Shown here piece by piece: positions 52,706-61,795 of a stretch of 64,000 nucleotides of DNA. Origin of the DNA: Streptomyces fodineus. Its GTDB lineage: Bacteria > Actinomycetota > Actinomycetes > Streptomycetales > Streptomycetaceae. The DNA is taken from contig NZ_CP017248.1 in the NCBI RefSeq assembly GCF_001735805.1, positions 7,254,001-7,318,000 of the forward strand, read 5' to 3'. The notes below the pieces were generated by a model. The model was given only the letters and a program-made list of their open reading frames with translations, searched no databases and was not told the DNA's origin. How positions within the stretch are numbered: the first letter of the stretch is position 1; each line of letters opens with the position of its first letter. The position numbers and the translations under genes were made by a program.

Positions 52706-54739
52706 ATGACGGCCGAGCTGATGCGGGGACAGAACCACCCGCTGTCCCAGGTCCGGCTGGTGGTCCGGATCTCGGCCGGGACACCGGTCCTGGCCGGAGC
52801 CACGCTCGGCGACGAGAACGGCACGGTGCACGGCCCCCAGTGGGTGGCCCATCCCGGCGCCCCCGCTCCGCCCGGCGTCGAGGTGCCCCGCCAGGCCGCC
52901 ACCGAGCACCGCCTGACCGTCGACCTCGGCGCCCTGCCCGAAGCCGTGCACCGCGTCGACGTGTTCCTCGCCCTGCCCGCAGGCACCGGAGGACCGCTCC
53001 GGTTCGGTGCCGTCGCCGCCCCGCACACCACGGTCGAGGGCCCCGACGGCACCGAACTCGCCTGCTACACCCTGGCCGGCCTGGACAGCGAGACGGCCGT
53101 GCGCGCCCTGGAGCTGTACCGCAGACAGGGTGCCTGGAAGGTGCGCGCGGTGGGCCAGGGCTACGCGGCCGGACTCACGGCACTCCTCGCCGACCAGGGG
53201 CTACGCGAGGCCGCCGATCTCGCGACCGCCGTCCAAGAGGCCGCGGCGGCCCACGCACTCCCGGCACCCTCACCGCAGGACACCGCCGCCCGCGGACACC
53301 GAGACACCTCCGCGAGCGTGCCGCACCACACCTCCGCCGCCACGGGGTGCGACACCCCGGCCTCCTCGCCGTACGACACCCATGTGCCGGAGCCGCGGGA
53401 CGCTTCCGCGTCCGAAGCGGCGGGGCCGACGCCCTCGTACGCCCCGCAGAGACCGGAGCCGACGCCCTCGCACCACGCGCGGAGCCCTTACGAGGCCGAG
53501 GCACCCGGCGCGGCACCACAAGAGCCCGGCGCTCGCATCGACTACACGCACCCCGGGCGCCGCCCCCATGGCACACCACCCCCGGCTGCTCCGGCCGCCG
53601 AAGGCCGGCCCGCGCAGCCCGTCGCGGGTGACGCCGTGGGATGGTCGATGGAGGAGCGGCTGTACAACCAGGTCTGGGGCATGTTCGAGGACCTGGCCCG
53701 CACGACGGCCGCGTATCGCAGCGCCGTCGACTTCGCCGACTCCCGCCTGGACAAGGAGCTCGAGCAGGCCCTCACCGACCCCCGCGGGCGGCTCGGCACC
53801 GCTGGTGACACCGCGCGCGAGGCGGCCCACGCCCGCCGGACGCAACTGGTCGACCAGGCGCGCGCGGTCCTCGACCGCGACCTCGCCCAGCTCACCGCAG
53901 AGGCCGAGGTGGTCGAGCCCGCGCTCCCGCCCGCCTACGCCCGTTGGGACAACCCCGTCTGGCACGGCTACCGCGTGCCGGCCGAACCGCCGATGGCCCT
54001 GCGCCTAGGCGACCTCCATCTGCCCGAGAGCCTGCCGCTGCGCATCCCCCTGCTGGTCAGGCTGCCGCTGGAGCGCGGCCTGTGGCTCGACAGCGGCGCG
54101 GCGGCGGCATCCGACGGCCTCCCGGACCCCGCCGAGCTGCGGCACCGCGCCATGGAGGCGGCGGTGGCGCTCGCGGCGCGATTGCTCGCCGTCCATCCGG
54201 CGGGGGATTTCGCCGTGCAGATCATCGACCCGGCCGGCGCCGGGGCCGCGGCGTTCGGCCCGCTGACGCGGACCGGGGTGCTCGCAGCGCCCCCCGCCAC
54301 GGGTGCGGCGGCGGTGACGGAGCTGCTGGAGCGGCTCACCCGGCGGGTCGACCTGGTGCAGATGGCGCTGCGCGGCGGCGCGCCCGAATCCCTGCCGGCC
54401 GATGTCGACACCGCACGGCAGCTGCTGATCGTCAACGACTTCCCGCACGGTTTCGACGACCGGGCGGTGACCCGGCTGCGCTATCTCGCCGACGAGGGGC
54501 CCGACGTCGGTGTGCACCTTCTGCTGGTGGCGGACCGCGAGGACGCCGCCGCCTACGGCCCCCTGCTCGACCCGCTGTGGCGTTCGCTGATGCGACTCAC
54601 ACCCATCCCCGACGATCACTTCGCCGACCCTTGGGTCGGGCACGCCTGGACCTATGAACCCTCGCTGGTTCCGGCCGGAAGCCAGATCGTGCACACCGTC
54701 CTCACCGAGGTGGCCAGAGCCCTGACCAAGCACCGGTAA
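52706..54739 (+). CDS. Large TerD-related protein with nucleoprotein-like C-terminus
   Basis: A 677-residue protein. Residues about 1-165 are TerD-like (SQVRLVVRISAGTPVLAGAT, CYTLAGLDSETAVRALELYR, AWKVRAVGQGYAAGLTALLA). A disordered Pro/Thr/Ser/His region (about 190-310) follows, then a helical segment (EERLYNQVWGMFEDLARTTA). The final part (about 405-670) has PLRIPLLVRLPLERGLWLDS, QLLIVNDFPHGFDDRAVTRL and VGVHLLLVADRED, reminiscent of the strands of FtsK/SpoIIIE-like ATPases but with no Walker A that I can see. The role is unknown; operon-like position behind terD. Confidence 0.8.
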   Translation: MTAELMRGQNHPLSQVRLVVRISAGTPVLAGATLGDENGTVHGPQWVAHPGAPAPPGVEVPRQAATEHRLTVDLGALPEAVHRVDVFLALPAGTGGPLRFGAVAAPHTTVEGPDGTELACYTLAGLDSETAVRALELYRRQGAWKVRAVGQGYAAGLTALLADQGLREAADLATAVQEAAAAHALPAPSPQDTAARGHRDTSASVPHHTSAATGCDTPASSPYDTHVPEPRDASASEAAGPTPSYAPQRPEPTPSHHARSPYEAEAPGAAPQEPGARIDYTHPGRRPHGTPPPAAPAAEGRPAQPVAGDAVGWSMEERLYNQVWGMFEDLARTTAAYRSAVDFADSRLDKELEQALTDPRGRLGTAGDTAREAAHARRTQLVDQARAVLDRDLAQLTAEAEVVEPALPPAYARWDNPVWHGYRVPAEPPMALRLGDLHLPESLPLRIPLLVRLPLERGLWLDSGAAAASDGLPDPAELRHRAMEAAVALAARLLAVHPAGDFAVQIIDPAGAGAAAFGPLTRTGVLAAPPATGAAAVTELLERLTRRVDLVQMALRGGAPESLPADVDTARQLLIVNDFPHGFDDRAVTRLRYLADEGPDVGVHLLLVADREDAAAYGPLLDPLWRSLMRLTPIPDDHFADPWVGHAWTYEPSLVPAGSQIVHTVLTEVARALTKHR

Positions 54740-54786
54740 AGGGCTTTTGAGCAGGCAACTTGGTCTTTATTTTACTTTTCTCTTTA

Positions 54787-54804
54787 CCGATCCTTGGTGA
54801 TCGG
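54787..54804. terminator. Weak hairpin after TerD-related gene
   Basis: CCGATC (54787-54792) pairs with GATCGG (54799-54804) across six bases, preceded by an unusually T-rich stretch (54760-54785). Confidence 0.35.
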
Positions 54805-54814
54805 GGTATGGTCT

Positions 54815-54958
54815 TCCGTACGGAGGGGAGTACTCCCTGACTGCGGCGCACTCGTCAGTACGGACCGGTTCCGGTCCCGGGGCGCCGGCCCGGCGCGGGT
54901 GGAAGAGACCTCCGGCAGCGACGACGCTGACGTGTTTGCCGTTACGTAATGCCGGAGG
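54815..54958 (+). promoter_or_regulatory. Probable yybP-ykoY (Mn2+) riboswitch with RBS-masking stem
   Basis: The leader of terC carries GGAGGGGAGTA (54822-54832) and GGAAGAGACCTCCGG (54901-54915), the two conserved strands I associate with the yybP-ykoY manganese aptamer, separated by G+C-rich helices. CCTCCGGCA (54909-54917), part of the second conserved strand, is perfectly complementary over nine bases to TGCCGGAGG (54950-54958), which contains the terC ribosome binding site. The strand can serve either the aptamer or the masking stem, implying control of translation. Confidence 0.6.
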
Positions 54959-54962
54959 TGCA

Positions 54963-55964
54963 GTGGAAGTCTCCGTGACCCTGTGGGTCCTGACCCTCGT
55001 GGGCCTTGCCGCCCTGATCGCGGTCGATTTCTTCATCGGCCGCAAGCCTCATGAGGTGTCGATCAAGGAAGCCGGTATCTGGACCGTCGTCTGGATCGCC
55101 CTGGCCGGGCTCTTCGGCCTCGGTCTCCTGGCCTTCGGTGGCGGACAGCCGGCCGGTGAGTTCTTCGCGGGCTTCATCACCGAGAAGTCGCTCAGCGTCG
55201 ACAACCTCTTCGTCTTCGTCCTGATCATGGCCAAGTTCGCCGTGCCTGCGCAGTACCAGCAGCGCGTCCTGCTCGTCGGCGTGCTCATAGCCCTGGTCCT
55301 GCGGGCCGTCTTCATCGCCGCGGGAGCCGTGATCATTGCCGGCTTCTCCTGGGTGTTCTACCTCTTCGGCGCCTTCCTGATCTGGACCGCCTGGAAGCTC
55401 GTCCAGGAGGCCCGCGCGGACAAGGAGGACGAGGAGTACGAGGAGAACAAGCTGCTGAAGGCCACAGAACACAAGTTCGGTGTGGCTGACCGGTACCACG
55501 GCACCAAGCTGTGGATCCAGCAGAACGGCAAGCGGGTCATGACCCCGATGCTGGTCGTGATGCTCGCGATCGGTACCACGGACGTCCTGTTCGCCCTGGA
55601 CTCCATCCCAGCGATCTTCGGTCTCACACAGGACCCGTACATCGTCTTCACCGCCAACGCCTTCGCCCTCATGGGTCTGCGGCAGCTGTACTTCCTCATA
55701 GGCGGCCTGCTGAAGAAGCTGGTCCACCTCTCGTACGGCCTGTCGATCATCCTCGGCTTCATCGGCGTCAAGCTGGTGCTCCACGCCCTGCACGAGTCCG
55801 GCGTCCACGTCCCCGAGATCAGCATCCCGGTCTCCCTCGGCGTGATCTGCGCGGTCCTGGTCGTCACCACCATCACCAGCCTGATGGCCACCAGGAAGCA
55901 GGCGGCCGTCGAGGCGGCGCACACCGACGGCGAGGCCACATCGAAGGACAGCGTCGACGCCTGA
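54963..55964 (+). CDS. TerC family membrane protein
   Basis: A 333-residue integral membrane protein with about eight or nine helices. LVGLAALIAVDFFIGRKPHE opens it. FFAGFITEKSLSVDNLFVFV carries the conserved EKSLSxDN motif and GTTDVLFALDSIPAIFGLTQ the second acidic DxxFALDSIPA motif, both typical of TerC/Alx proteins that export manganese or insert exoenzymes. The C-terminus is Ala/Glu-rich. GTG 54963 is chosen because GGAGG lies four bases upstream and is the strand masked in the leader. Manganese-linked regulation is inferred from the riboswitch. Confidence 0.92.
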   Translation: MEVSVTLWVLTLVGLAALIAVDFFIGRKPHEVSIKEAGIWTVVWIALAGLFGLGLLAFGGGQPAGEFFAGFITEKSLSVDNLFVFVLIMAKFAVPAQYQQRVLLVGVLIALVLRAVFIAAGAVIIAGFSWVFYLFGAFLIWTAWKLVQEARADKEDEEYEENKLLKATEHKFGVADRYHGTKLWIQQNGKRVMTPMLVVMLAIGTTDVLFALDSIPAIFGLTQDPYIVFTANAFALMGLRQLYFLIGGLLKKLVHLSYGLSIILGFIGVKLVLHALHESGVHVPEISIPVSLGVICAVLVVTTITSLMATRKQAAVEAAHTDGEATSKDSVDA

Positions 55965-56114
55965 CCAAGCCTGCGGCAGGTACGGCTCCGGCGGAGCGGG
56001 ACTGCGCGAAGCAGACACCCGCTCCCGCCGGCGTCGACCACCGCGGCGGAAAGGGTGAAAGGCATCCGAAAAGAACGGAATGCGAACCCTGTACGCCTCT
56101 GCGACCATCGCGGC

Positions 56115-57215
56115 ATGATCACTCGGCTCCGGTCGTTCACCCGGCAATGGACGATCCTCGTGCCCGCCCTCGCGGTCGTCCTGCTGGTCTTCACCTGGGG
56201 CCGTAATCTGCCGGGTACGGTCGTCGCCCTGGTGTCCCTGGTGCTCGCCGCTTCCGTCCTGGCGGCGGTGCATCACGCCGAGATCGTCGCCCACCGCGTC
56301 GGCGAGCCCTTCGGGTCCCTGGTGCTCGCCATCGCCGTCACGATCATCGAGGTGGCCCTGATCGTCACCCTCATGGCCGACGGCGGCGGCAAGAGCTCCA
56401 CCCTGGCCAGGGACACCGTCTTCGCCGCCGTGATGATCACCTGCAACGGCATCGTCGGACTCTGTCTGCTCGTGGCCTCCCTGCGGCACGGCACCGCGGT
56501 CTTCAACCCCGAGGGCACCGGCGCCGCCCTGGCGACCGTGGCGACGCTCGCCACCCTCAGCCTGGTGCTGCCGACCTTCACCACCAGCAAGCCCGGACCC
56601 GAGTTCTCCTCGGTACAGCTGACCTTCGCCGCGCTGTCCTCACTGATCCTGTACGGACTCTTCGTGGCCACCCAGACCGTGCGCCACCGCGACTACTTCC
56701 TGCCGATCACCCGGCAGGGCGAGGTCATCACCGCCGACGACCATGCCCGGCCCCCGTCCGCGCGCACCGCCTGGATCAGCCTCGGCCTGCTCGGCCTGGC
56801 CCTGATCGGCGTGGTCGGCCTGGCCAAGGGTGTGTCGCCCACCATCGAGTCGGGTGTGGAGGCGGCCGGCCTGCACCCCGCCGTCGTCGGTGTGATCATC
56901 GCCCTGCTCGTCCTGTTGCCGGAGACGATCGCCGCACTGCGTTCCGCCAGCCGAGACCGCGTGCAGACCAGCCTCAACCTCGCACTCGGTTCGGCCATGG
57001 CCAGCATCGGCCTGACCATCCCGGCCGTCGCGCTCGCCTCCGTCTGGCTGTCCGGACCGCTCGTCCTCGGCCTCGGCTCGACCCACATGCTGCTGCTCGC
57101 GCTGACCGTAGTGGTCAGCTCCCTGACGGTCGTGCCAGGACGGGCCACACCCCTGCAGGGCGGGGTTCACCTGGTGCTCTTCGCGGCGTACCTGGAACTG
57201 GCGATCAACCCCTAG
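56115..57215 (+). CDS. Cation:proton antiporter (ChaA-like CaCA family)
   Basis: A 366-residue membrane protein with about eleven helices. The paired CaCA repeats are visible as EPFGSLVLAIAVTIIEVALI and, in the second half, ALLVLLPETIAALRSASRDR with SLNLALGSAMASIGLTIPAV. The acidic residue in each (Glu in TIIEV and LLPET) is expected to bind the cation. Close to ChaA, which exchanges Ca2+, Na+ or K+ for H+. It follows terC in the same direction after 150 bases. With the TerD proteins it makes a metal and ion-stress block. Confidence 0.88.
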   Translation: MITRLRSFTRQWTILVPALAVVLLVFTWGRNLPGTVVALVSLVLAASVLAAVHHAEIVAHRVGEPFGSLVLAIAVTIIEVALIVTLMADGGGKSSTLARDTVFAAVMITCNGIVGLCLLVASLRHGTAVFNPEGTGAALATVATLATLSLVLPTFTTSKPGPEFSSVQLTFAALSSLILYGLFVATQTVRHRDYFLPITRQGEVITADDHARPPSARTAWISLGLLGLALIGVVGLAKGVSPTIESGVEAAGLHPAVVGVIIALLVLLPETIAALRSASRDRVQTSLNLALGSAMASIGLTIPAVALASVWLSGPLVLGLGSTHMLLLALTVVVSSLTVVPGRATPLQGGVHLVLFAAYLELAINP

Positions 57216-57264
57216 CCCTGGCTCATCCGGTCCGCATATGGCCGTCCCGTGGCCCCTCGGCCGG

Positions 57265-58581
57265 TCAGCCCACTGTCGGCTCCACCGCCGGCTCCACGGC
57301 CGGCACGGGCACCGGCCGTGTCTCCGGAAGCAGTGCGAAGCACACCAGGCTGAGCAGCGCGATGCCCGTCAGATACACGCCCACGCCCCACGGCACGCGC
57401 CCGCCCCGCTCGGCGAGCACCGTGGCCACGATCGGGGTGAGCGCGCCGCCGAGCACACCGCCGAGGTTGTAGCCCACCGCGGCGCCCGTGCAGCGCACCC
57501 GGGCCTCGTACAGCTCCGGCAGGTAGGCCGCGATGACCGCGAACATGGTGACGAAGGCGAGCAGCGCGCCCAGAATGCCGAGGAACATCAGCAGCGGCTG
57601 GCCGGTGGCCAGCAGCGCCACCATCGGGAGCATCCACAGGACGCAGGCCGCGCACCCCGTCAGACACATCGGCCGGCGCCCGTAGCGGTCGCCGAGCAGC
57701 GCCACCAGGGGAGTCAGAGCCCCGTTCACCACCACCGCGGCCATGACACAGGTCAGCATCACCGTCCGGCTCACTCCGAGCCGCTCCGTCGCGTACGCCA
57801 GCGACCAGGTCGTCACCGCGTAGAACACCGCGTACCCGATGGCCAGCGCGCCGGCCGTCAGCAGCACCAGCCGCCCGTGATGCCGTACGACCTCGACGAA
57901 CGGCACGCGCGCGTGGTCGTCGATCTCCAGGAACCGGGGGCTCTCGGCGAGCGACGAGCGCAGCCAGAGCCCGGCGAGCGCCAGCGCCCCGGCCGCCCAG
58001 AACGGAACCCGCCACCCCCATCGCGCGAACTCCGCGTCGGCTAGCGCCGCCGACAGCGCGAGCATCACCCCGTTGGCGAGGACGAAGCCGAACGCGGGCC
58101 CCACCTGAGGGAAACTCGACCACAGCGCGCGCCGGTCGGCGGGCGCGTGCTCGGCGGTCAGCAGGACCGCTCCGCCCCACTCCCCGCCGAGCCCGAGACC
58201 CTGCAGGAAGCGCAGGACGAGCAGTAGGACGGGCGCGGCGACGCCGATCGACCCGTATGACGGCACACAGCCCACCGCGACCGTAGAGGCGCCCGTGAGC
58301 AGCAAGGAGGCGACGAGCACCGGCCGTCGTCCGCGCCGGTCGCCGAGGTGCCCGAAGAGCACCGAGCCCAGCGGCCGGGCCACGAACCCCACGCCGAACG
58401 TCCCGAACGCCGCCAGCGTCCCCGCGACCGGCGAGAAGGTCGGGAAGAACAGCGGCCCGAGGACCAGAGCCGCCGCCGTCCCGTAGACGAAGAAGTCGTA
58501 GAACTCGATCGCGGTCCCCGCCAGGGATGCCGCCGCCAGTCTCGGCATCGAAGGGGCGCTTACGGCTCGTACAGGCTGCAT
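57265..58581 (-). CDS. MFS transporter (metabolite:proton symporter type)
   Basis: A 438-residue twelve-helix permease. GTAIEFYDFFVYGTAAALVL and GHLGDRRGRRPVLVASLLLT (the MFS loop 2-3 signature) place it in the metabolite:H+ symporter (ProP/KgtP/ShiA-like) group. FLQGLGLGGEWGGAVLLTAE is the conserved helix 4 region. The substrate is probably a small organic acid or osmolyte. It is convergent with the antiporter gene and divergent from aroQ, 174 bases away; a shikimate-like substrate is possible but unproven. Confidence 0.88.
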   Translation of the reverse strand: MQPVRAVSAPSMPRLAAASLAGTAIEFYDFFVYGTAAALVLGPLFFPTFSPVAGTLAAFGTFGVGFVARPLGSVLFGHLGDRRGRRPVLVASLLLTGASTVAVGCVPSYGSIGVAAPVLLLVLRFLQGLGLGGEWGGAVLLTAEHAPADRRALWSSFPQVGPAFGFVLANGVMLALSAALADAEFARWGWRVPFWAAGALALAGLWLRSSLAESPRFLEIDDHARVPFVEVVRHHGRLVLLTAGALAIGYAVFYAVTTWSLAYATERLGVSRTVMLTCVMAAVVVNGALTPLVALLGDRYGRRPMCLTGCAACVLWMLPMVALLATGQPLLMFLGILGALLAFVTMFAVIAAYLPELYEARVRCTGAAVGYNLGGVLGGALTPIVATVLAERGGRVPWGVGVYLTGIALLSLVCFALLPETRPVPVPAVEPAVEPTVG

Positions 58582-58755
58582 GCTGCGTCAACTACCCACT
58601 GTGATCAACGGTTACGGGGCGCGTGGAGGCGATCGGGCGGCCGTGGCGTGCGCCGAGGCCCCTGGCGCGCGGCACGCCGTGCGCCGTGGTCACCGTGATA
58701 GACCGGGTGCCAGCAGTGGTCGTCGACGTACCGCACCGACCGGACCGGAGGAACC

Positions 58756-59229
58756 GTGCCCCGCACCCTGGCCAACGCCCCGATCATGATCCTCAACGGG
58801 CCCAACCTGAACCTGCTCGGCCAGCGCCAGCCCGAGGTCTACGGCAGGGACACGCTGGCCGACATCGAGGCGCTGTGCGTGAAGGCCGCGGCCGCGCATG
58901 GCGGCACGGTGGACTTCCGCCAGTCCAACCACGAGGGCGAACTGGTCGACTGGATCCACGAGGCCCGCCTGAACCACTGCGGGATCGTCATCAACGCCGG
59001 CGCCTACTCCCACACGTCGGTCGCGATTCTGGACGCACTCAACACCTGTGACGGCATGCCCGTGCTGGAGGTGCACATCTCCAACATCCACCGGCGGGAA
59101 TCGTTCCGGGACCACTCCTACATCTCGCTGCGCGCCGACGGCGTGATCGCCGGATGCGGAGGGCAGGGCTACGTGTTCGGCGTGGAGCGCGTGGCCGCCC
59201 TGGTGGGCGCGGTTCAGACCGGCGCGTAG
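58756..59229 (+). CDS. aroQ: Type II 3-dehydroquinate dehydratase
   Basis: A 157-residue dodecameric enzyme of the shikimate pathway that dehydrates 3-dehydroquinate to 3-dehydroshikimate. The type II motifs are ILNGPNLNLLGQRQPEVYG with the catalytic Tyr and Arg, FRQSNHEGELVDWIHEA, INAGAYSHTSVAILDAL and EVHISNIHRRESFRDHSY with the catalytic His. GGAGGAACC precedes the GTG start. The size is normal. Many actinobacteria have more than one aroQ, so this may be a biosynthetic or catabolic copy. Confidence 0.96.
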   Translation: MPRTLANAPIMILNGPNLNLLGQRQPEVYGRDTLADIEALCVKAAAAHGGTVDFRQSNHEGELVDWIHEARLNHCGIVINAGAYSHTSVAILDALNTCDGMPVLEVHISNIHRRESFRDHSYISLRADGVIAGCGGQGYVFGVERVAALVGAVQTGA

Positions 59230-59238
59230 GCCGGGGCG

Positions 59239-59997
59239 TTACAGCCGGCCCGCCTCCACGATCCGCCGCAGGAAGCGCCGCGTGCGCTCCTGTTGCGGGT
59301 CGCCGAAGACCTGCTCGGCGGTGCCGCGCTCCAGGACGACGCCACCGTCCAGAAAGCAAACCTGGTCGGCGACATCCCGTGCGAAGCCCATCTCGTGCGT
59401 CGCCAGCACCATGGTCATGCCGTCGTCCTTCAGGCCCCGGACCACCTCCAGCACCTCGCCCACGAGTTCGGGGTCCAGTGCTGCCGTGATCTCGTCCAGC
59501 AGCAACAGCCGGGGCCGCGCGGCAAGCGCCCGTACGATCGCCACACGCTGCTGCTGACCGCCGCTGAGCCGGTCGGGGTAGGAATCCGCCTTTGCGGCCA
59601 GCCCGAGGCGCTCCAGCAGCTGCCTGGCCCGCTCCTCGGCCTCGCCGCGGGAGACGCCGTGCACCCGGCGCGGGGCGAGCGTGATGTTGTCCAGGACCGT
59701 CATGTGCGGGAAGAGGTTGTACGCCTGGAAGACCACGCCGATCCGGCGCCGCACCGCGTCCTGGTCGGCGCGGGGATCGGTGATCTCCTCGCCGTTCAGC
59801 CAGATCGCGCCGTCGTCGATCTCCTCCAGGAGGTTGGCGCAGCGCAGCAGGGTGGACTTGCCCGAGCCGGAGGCGCCGATCAGCGCGGTCACCGTGTGCG
59901 GGGCGACCTCCAGCCCGACGTCCCGCAGTACGACGGAGCCGCCGAAGGTCTTGCGGACGGACTCCATGCGCAGCACGGGCGCGTCTGCGCCGCTCAT
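59239..59997 (-). CDS. Amino acid ABC transporter ATPase
   Basis: A 252-residue polar-amino-acid-type ATPase. Walker A is LIGASGSGKSTLLRC, the Q-loop VFQAYNLFPHMTVLDNI, signature RLSGGQQQRVAIVRAL, Walker B LLLLDEITAALDPE and switch His in VLATHEMGFA. Its ATG overlaps the permease stop (ATGA), so permease, ATPase and binding protein form one coupled operon. It powers uptake of an amino acid or similar small solute. Confidence 0.95.
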   Translation of the reverse strand: MSGADAPVLRMESVRKTFGGSVVLRDVGLEVAPHTVTALIGASGSGKSTLLRCANLLEEIDDGAIWLNGEEITDPRADQDAVRRRIGVVFQAYNLFPHMTVLDNITLAPRRVHGVSRGEAEERARQLLERLGLAAKADSYPDRLSGGQQQRVAIVRALAARPRLLLLDEITAALDPELVGEVLEVVRGLKDDGMTMVLATHEMGFARDVADQVCFLDGGVVLERGTAEQVFGDPQQERTRRFLRRIVEAGRL

Positions 59998-60914
59998 AGC
60001 GATCCTCCCTGGGCCCGCTGCCGGTCCATCCGGGCCGTCACCCAGTCCGTGAAGCGGGTCATCGGAATGGTCAGTGCCACGAACACCAGCCCGGCGACGA
60101 TGTACGGCGTGTAGTTCAGACTGCGGCCCACGATGATGTCGGCCGCCCGTACGGCGTCCACCGCGCCGCCGATCGACACCAGACCGGTGTCCTTCTGCAG
60201 CGACACCAGGTCGTTGAGCAGCGGCGGCACCTGACTCCGTACCGCCTGGGGGAGTACGACGTAGCGCAGGGCCTGCCGGTTGGTGAGGCCCAGGGAGCGG
60301 GCCGCGGCGCGCTGCGAGGGGTGGATCGACTCGATGCCGGCCCGGAACACCTCGGCCACATACGCCGAGTACGTCAGCGTCAGTGCCGTACCGCCCAGCA
60401 GCACCGGATCGACCGTCACGCCTTGCAGCCGCAGGGCCGGCACGCCCAGAACGACGATCATCAGGTTGATGATCAGCGGAAGGCCGCGGAAGAAGTCGGT
60501 GTAGGCCGCCGCCAGCACGCGCAGCGGGAAGAACACCGGGCCACGCAGGGTGCGCGCGATCGCGATCAGCATGCCGAGGACCAGGACGGCGACCCCGCAG
60601 ACCACGAGGAGGCGGACGTTCAGCCACAGCCCATCGAGGACCTTCGGCACCGCCTCGCGCGCGTACTGCGCGTTGAAGAACGTCTCTTTGGCGCGCGGCC
60701 AGCCCGGCGCGTTGACGACGACGAGGTACAGCACGACGGCCGTGACCAGGGTCGAGAGCGATGCGATGGCCGTCGCACGGCGGGCACGCGCGCGTTTGTG
60801 GCGCTCGCGCTCCAGCCGCCGCTGGGAGGGTACGTAGCCGTCACCGGCGGCGCCGGTCATGTCGCCCTCGTCGTCGGCTCCTTCCCGGGCCGACTCGCCC
60901 TTGAGGACCGTCAC
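59994..60914 (-). CDS. Amino acid ABC transporter permease
   Basis: A 306-residue inner-membrane permease of the His/Glu/Gln type. A long charged N-terminus (about 70 residues) precedes the helices. YTDFFRGLPLIINLMIVVLG, TYSAYVAEVFRAGIESIHPS and the EAA loop AARSLGLTNRQALRYVVLPQ contact the ATPase. The GTG start overlaps the binding-protein stop (GTGA). An ATG at 60860 is possible. It works with the adjacent ATPase and lipoprotein. Confidence 0.92.
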   Translation of the reverse strand: MTVLKGESAREGADDEGDMTGAAGDGYVPSQRRLERERHKRARARRATAIASLSTLVTAVVLYLVVVNAPGWPRAKETFFNAQYAREAVPKVLDGLWLNVRLLVVCGVAVLVLGMLIAIARTLRGPVFFPLRVLAAAYTDFFRGLPLIINLMIVVLGVPALRLQGVTVDPVLLGGTALTLTYSAYVAEVFRAGIESIHPSQRAAARSLGLTNRQALRYVVLPQAVRSQVPPLLNDLVSLQKDTGLVSIGGAVDAVRAADIIVGRSLNYTPYIVAGLVFVALTIPMTRFTDWVTARMDRQRAQGGSL

Positions 60915-61795
60915 TTGAGCACCGGAGCGTCGACGGCGTCGGAGAGCCACTGCTTCTCCAGCTTCGCCAGCGTGCCGTCCTTGCGCAGGGCGTCGACGGC
61001 GCCGCTCACGCAGGAGGTCAGCGCGCTGCCCTTGTCCAGCACCAGCCCGAACTGCTCGGGAGTGCCGCCCTGGTTCTCGAACTGGCCGACGATCTTCGCA
61101 TTCGTCACCTCGGCCGCGGTGATGTAGAAGGCGGTCGGCAGGTCGACCACGATGGCGTCGACCTGGCCGTTCTGCAGCGCCGACTTGGCCTGGTCGTTCT
61201 TGGCGTACGCCGCGGGCTCCTGCTTCGGTTTCACCACGTCGGTGATGTAGTCGAGGCTCGTGGTGCCCACCTGGGCGCCCAGCTTGAGGTCCTTCAGGTC
61301 CGCGATGCTCTTCGCCTTCGCGGCCTTGCCGCCCTTCAGGGCGATGACGGCCTGGCGCACGTCGTAGTAGCCGGAGGAGAAGTCGACGGCTTTCTTGCGC
61401 TCGGCGCTGATCGACACCTGGTTGATGTCGAAGTCGAAGGTCTTCACACCGGGCGCGAACGCCTTGTTGAACGGCACGCTCTGCCAGCCGACCGCGCTCC
61501 TGTCGTAACCCAGCTGCCGGGCCACGGCGTAGGCGACCGCCGACTCGAAGCCCTTGCCGTTCGCGGGCTTGTCGTCCTTGAACCAGGGCTCGTAAGCAGG
61601 TTCGTCCGTCGCGATCGTGAGCTTGCCGGACGTCTTGGTGGCCAACTTGCCCTTGGCGCAGCTCTTCGCGGCCGCGCCGGACGAGGCGGTCGACGCCTTC
61701 TCCTCGGGCTGCGGAGCACAGCCGACAGCGGTGGCGAGCAGGGCTACGGTGGCGGCGGCCAGCGCACGGCGCACGGTGCGAGGGGCAAGGTACAT
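60911..61795 (-). CDS. Amino acid ABC transporter substrate-binding lipoprotein
   Basis: A 294-residue lipoprotein. The signal peptide ends in the lipobox TAVGC (Cys26), the site of lipid attachment. The SBP_bac_3 fold is shown by LTIATDEPAYEPWFKDDKPA, GFESAVAYAVARQLG, KTFDFDINQVSISAERKKAV and DLKLGAQVGTTSLDYI. The binding-site Asp/Arg pattern (DFSSGYYDVRQAVI) suggests an amino acid ligand. It is first of a three-gene operon, joined to the permease by GTGA. Confidence 0.93.
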   Translation of the reverse strand: MYLAPRTVRRALAAATVALLATAVGCAPQPEEKASTASSGAAAKSCAKGKLATKTSGKLTIATDEPAYEPWFKDDKPANGKGFESAVAYAVARQLGYDRSAVGWQSVPFNKAFAPGVKTFDFDINQVSISAERKKAVDFSSGYYDVRQAVIALKGGKAAKAKSIADLKDLKLGAQVGTTSLDYITDVVKPKQEPAAYAKNDQAKSALQNGQVDAIVVDLPTAFYITAAEVTNAKIVGQFENQGGTPEQFGLVLDKGSALTSCVSGAVDALRKDGTLAKLEKQWLSDAVDAPVLK

